Positions 61,410-64,000 of a stretch of 64,000 nt of DNA are shown here, piece after piece. Position 1 is the first letter of the stretch; each line of letters starts with the position of its first letter. The notes under the pieces were generated by a model, which saw only the letters and a program-made list of their open reading frames with translations, ran no database searches and was not told the DNA's origin. Source of the DNA: Bacteroidota bacterium (GTDB taxonomy: Bacteria; Bacteroidota; Ignavibacteria; Ignavibacteriales; Ignavibacteriaceae); NCBI GenBank assembly GCA_022562275.1, contig JADFPP010000005.1, forward strand, positions 1 through 64,000, written 5' to 3'. The position numbers were made by a program, and so were the translations under genes.

Positions 61410-64000
61410 TTGAATATCAACACTAATTCTTATTTAGTTGTGCTTTTTTTGTCAGCAGTTTTCTTTTTTGTAATTGCCCTGCTCACAACCAACATTTCCG
61501 GATCATCAATATTTCCCGTTCAGAATGATTCCCAGAATCCCAAAATATTTGATCTCGATAATGAAGATATAGAATGGATTGAAAGTACCCTGGATTCGCT
61601 GCCGCTTTATGAAAAATGTGCACAAATGATCATGGCACCTGTATACAGAAGCTTTATGGATAGCACTTCACCCGATTATGAAAGCATTCTGGCGCTTGTA
61701 CAAGATCATAAGATTGGCGGATTAATCATGTTCCAGGGAGAATTGGAACAGGAGATTGAGTTCATCAATAAAATGCAAAAGAGTTCCGGTATTCCATTAC
61801 TCATCTCTGCCGATTTTGAAGGGGGATTGGGAACACGAATAGATGATGTATTAGAATTTCCACACGCTATGGCTTTGGGCGCGGCAATAAATTCCCAAAA
61901 CGCTTATGATATGGGGGAAGCAATTTCAGTTGAAAGTAAATTGATGGGTGTTCATCTAATTTTTGCACCCGTTGCTGATATTAATAATAATGAGCTTAAT
62001 CCCGTAATTAATATCAGATCCTTTTCAGAAAGTAAGTACACAGTTTCCGAGTTTGTTTCATCATTCATTCTTGGAACAAAGCAAGCGAATGTAATTGCAA
62101 CTGTTAAACATTTTCCGGGTCATGGCAATACGGAGATCGATTCACACACAGAACTGCCAACGATCAGGGGTGGTAAAGATCATTTGTTTGAGTACGAACT
62201 TTATCCTTTTATAAATGCTATTGAATCAGGTGTTCAATCAATAATGGTCGGACATCTGCAAGTACCTGCTTACGATATACTTCCGGCTTCTCTATCGAAA
62301 ATAATAATTACTGATCTGTTAATTGATACTCTTGGATTTGATGGTTTAATCATAACCGATGCTATGAATATGGAGGCAATTAATAAGTATTTCACACCTG
62401 AAGAATATATCATGCTGGCAGTAGATGCAGGGAATGATATCATACTTATGCCGCCGGAACCGGTAAATGCAATTAACATTATTTATAATGCAGTGTTAAG
62501 TGGTGAAATTACAGAAGAAAGAATTAATAACAGCGTTAGAAAAATACTGGCAGCCAAAAGATGGCTAAAAATAGATGAAACAAATTTGCAGGATGTTTCT
62601 TCCGTCATAAATGAAATTCAAAACATTGCACACATCCAGTTAGCTAAAAAGATTGCTCAGAACTCTATTACTCTTTTAAAAAATAATAAAAACATTTTAC
62701 CTATCGATCCGGCAAAGTACCAAAACATTGCTTGTGTAACTGTTACAGACGGAAGCGGTGGTAAGACAGCAAAATATTTTAATGATATTCTTAAACGAAG
62801 GTGGGGGAATGTGAAATCACTTCTGATAACAAATAGAACAAAGAATCGAGGCTTTGGAAGTGCATTAGCTTCACTAAAAAAATCCGATCTGATTCTATTA
62901 CCGGTATTCATGGAAGTTGAACCGCAAGAAGGCAAGGAGAAAATAAGAAAGGAGCAAATAAAATTTATTATAAAAGTTATAAACCTTAGGGCACCTGTTG
63001 TTATAATAAGTTTTAAAAATCCTTACCTGCTAAATTTAATTCTGAATACCAGAACTTATTTGAACACTTACAGTTATTCATATTCATCCCAGGATGCCGC
63101 TCTGAAATCATTGCGCGGTGAAATTGATATTAAAGGCAAATTACCGGTATCAATTCCGGGGACTAAATATCATATTGGTATGGGCAAGGAGTTAAATAAA
63201 TCTATCAGTACAAAACTTACATATTCATTAAGCGATAATATAAAATTCAAAGGTGTTGATAAACTGATTATTAATTCAATACGAGAGGGAAAAATTCCGA
63301 ACGCACGGTTAAGTATAGGTTTAAATGGACAAATAATTTATCAAAAAACATTCGGGGCAGTGGTTTCCTCTTCCAAAAATAAATTGTCACAACGAAACCA
63401 GTTTAATATCGGTACACTTACCGAACCGGTTGCTTTATCAACTGCCGTTATGCTCTTGGTTGATGAAGGATCACTTTCAATAGATGATAAAGTTTATCAC
63501 TATCTGCCCGGTTTTGAAGTTAACGATAAAAAAAATATTACTATCAAAAACCTGCTGCTCCATAATTCCGGTATAGGTCAAAATATTAATTCCTTAAATA
63601 CCAGTTGGAGTAAAGAAAAATTAATTGATGCTATAAATATTATTAAGCTGAAATATAAAACAAATGAAACCGAAGTTTACAGCATATTAAATAATTTGAT
63701 TCTTCAACTGATCGTTGAAAATATCAGCGGCGAAACTCTCGGTGATTTCTTACAAAATCATCTGTTAAATCCTGTTGGAATGTCACACACATATTTAACT
63801 GAATCGCAGGCAGGTAATGAGAATGATAGTTTATTAATTAAAGATAATTTTCGCTATGGTTCTTTTCTTTCTTCCGGCAACGTAATTAAAAAAATTATGG
63901 GTGGCGCGGCAGGATTTGATGGTATGATCTCGACAGTAGCGGATCTTTCAATTTTCGCACAATTGATGATCCAAAAAGGATATTATAATGGTGAGCAATT
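61410..64000 (+). CDS. NagZ-like GH3 fused to an inactive beta-lactamase-like domain (3' end beyond window)
   Basis: An open frame of at least 863 codons from a TTG at 61410, truncated by the window edge. A membrane anchor or signal (residues about 6-27) is followed by a GH3 beta-N-acetylhexosaminidase domain. Signatures are KHFPGHG (Lys233-His234), SHTELP and the nucleophile Asp317 in TDAMNM. A GH3 C-terminal-type domain follows, then a class C beta-lactamase-like domain from about residue 610. In that domain SxxK is replaced by TLTE (Thr669, Glu672) and YxN by YSI (Tyr757). The GH3 part should release GlcNAc from muropeptides. The other domain is probably non-catalytic. Confidence 0.88.
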   Translation, partial: MNINTNSYLVVLFLSAVFFFVIALLTTNISGSSIFPVQNDSQNPKIFDLDNEDIEWIESTLDSLPLYEKCAQMIMAPVYRSFMDSTSPDYESILALVQDHKIGGLIMFQGELEQEIEFINKMQKSSGIPLLISADFEGGLGTRIDDVLEFPHAMALGAAINSQNAYDMGEAISVESKLMGVHLIFAPVADINNNELNPVINIRSFSESKYTVSEFVSSFILGTKQANVIATVKHFPGHGNTEIDSHTELPTIRGGKDHLFEYELYPFINAIESGVQSIMVGHLQVPAYDILPASLSKIIITDLLIDTLGFDGLIITDAMNMEAINKYFTPEEYIMLAVDAGNDIILMPPEPVNAINIIYNAVLSGEITEERINNSVRKILAAKRWLKIDETNLQDVSSVINEIQNIAHIQLAKKIAQNSITLLKNNKNILPIDPAKYQNIACVTVTDGSGGKTAKYFNDILKRRWGNVKSLLITNRTKNRGFGSALASLKKSDLILLPVFMEVEPQEGKEKIRKEQIKFIIKVINLRAPVVIISFKNPYLLNLILNTRTYLNTYSYSYSSQDAALKSLRGEIDIKGKLPVSIPGTKYHIGMGKELNKSISTKLTYSLSDNIKFKGVDKLIINSIREGKIPNARLSIGLNGQIIYQKTFGAVVSSSKNKLSQRNQFNIGTLTEPVALSTAVMLLVDEGSLSIDDKVYHYLPGFEVNDKKNITIKNLLLHNSGIGQNINSLNTSWSKEKLIDAINIIKLKYKTNETEVYSILNNLILQLIVENISGETLGDFLQNHLLNPVGMSHTYLTESQAGNENDSLLIKDNFRYGSFLSSGNVIKKIMGGAAGFDGMISTVADLSIFAQLMIQKGYYNGEQ

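Overview
The window is AT-rich bacterial chromosome that looks like the Ignavibacteria/Bacteroidota side of the FCB group. The evidence is the partial 16S rRNA, promoters of the Bacteroidota type (TTG, about 20 bases, TAnnTTTG) in front of the rRNA and rplM, two intact proteins and one decayed protein ending in type IX secretion (T9SS) sorting domains, a Bacteroidota-like omega subunit, a CxxC-less Mrp ATPase and a CoaBC of the Ser-flap type. Placement below class level needs the full 16S gene.

Layout. 1-700: 5' end of a 16S rRNA gene transcribed leftward, with promoter, 5' hairpin and boxA. 700-4500: polysaccharide genes (SLBB export protein, dTDP-glucose dehydratase), an outer-membrane protein and a decayed rmlD-like gene. 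4486-11400: DNA repair and replication (endonuclease IV, DnaB, family 4 uracil-DNA glycosylase) interrupted by a DUF1460 lipoprotein whose 5' end carries a palindromic element and by an unrecognised PD-(D/E)XK-like protein. 10200-13250: yicC-gmk-rpoZ-coaBC. 13500-18230: an Omp85 protein, a lipoprotein, an L,D-transpeptidase-fold protein lacking its catalytic residues, and a CapA protein. 18300-22600: rplM-rpsI-rpsB-tsf and pyrH-frr, with a strongly structured leader before rpsB. 22800-32850: an epimerase, a 1.5-kaa nuclease-STAND ATPase resembling Avs anti-phage sensors, a deoxyhypusine-synthase-like enzyme, a glycosyltransferase and a T9SS beta-helix protein. 33100-41050: Trk potassium uptake (with a truncated TrkH-like copy), ppk1, mrp, a NifU-like protein and an AI-2E-type permease. 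41100-50400: moxR, three periplasmic PPIase/chaperones, a T9SS subtilase and metG. 50500-55750: a decayed trans-sulfuration enzyme, a LiaF-like/LytS/LytT signalling operon split by a GxxExxY gene, and an acylating-type aldehyde dehydrogenase. 55800-64000: a class V aminotransferase, a decayed T9SS protein and a tightly coupled peptidoglycan-recycling cluster (amino-sugar kinase, AmpG-like permease, class C beta-lactamase-fold hydrolase, NagZ-like GH3 fusion running off the end).

The most unusual structure is a dispersed palindromic repeat (4414-4480, 29710-29782, 53151-53222, plus one arm at 52731-52763). Its arms are built from degenerate 9-10 base units around ATTAGTG/ATTCGTG. At 52.7-53.2 kb the repeat brackets a GxxExxY (PD-(D/E)XK-like) gene that sits exactly between a histidine kinase and its response regulator. 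This suggests a small mobile cassette with non-autonomous, gene-free copies elsewhere. Other items worth attention are the Avs-like STAND protein, the two enzymes with lost catalytic residues, the rpsB leader, and a 21-base-phased direct repeat that fits a LytTR operator.
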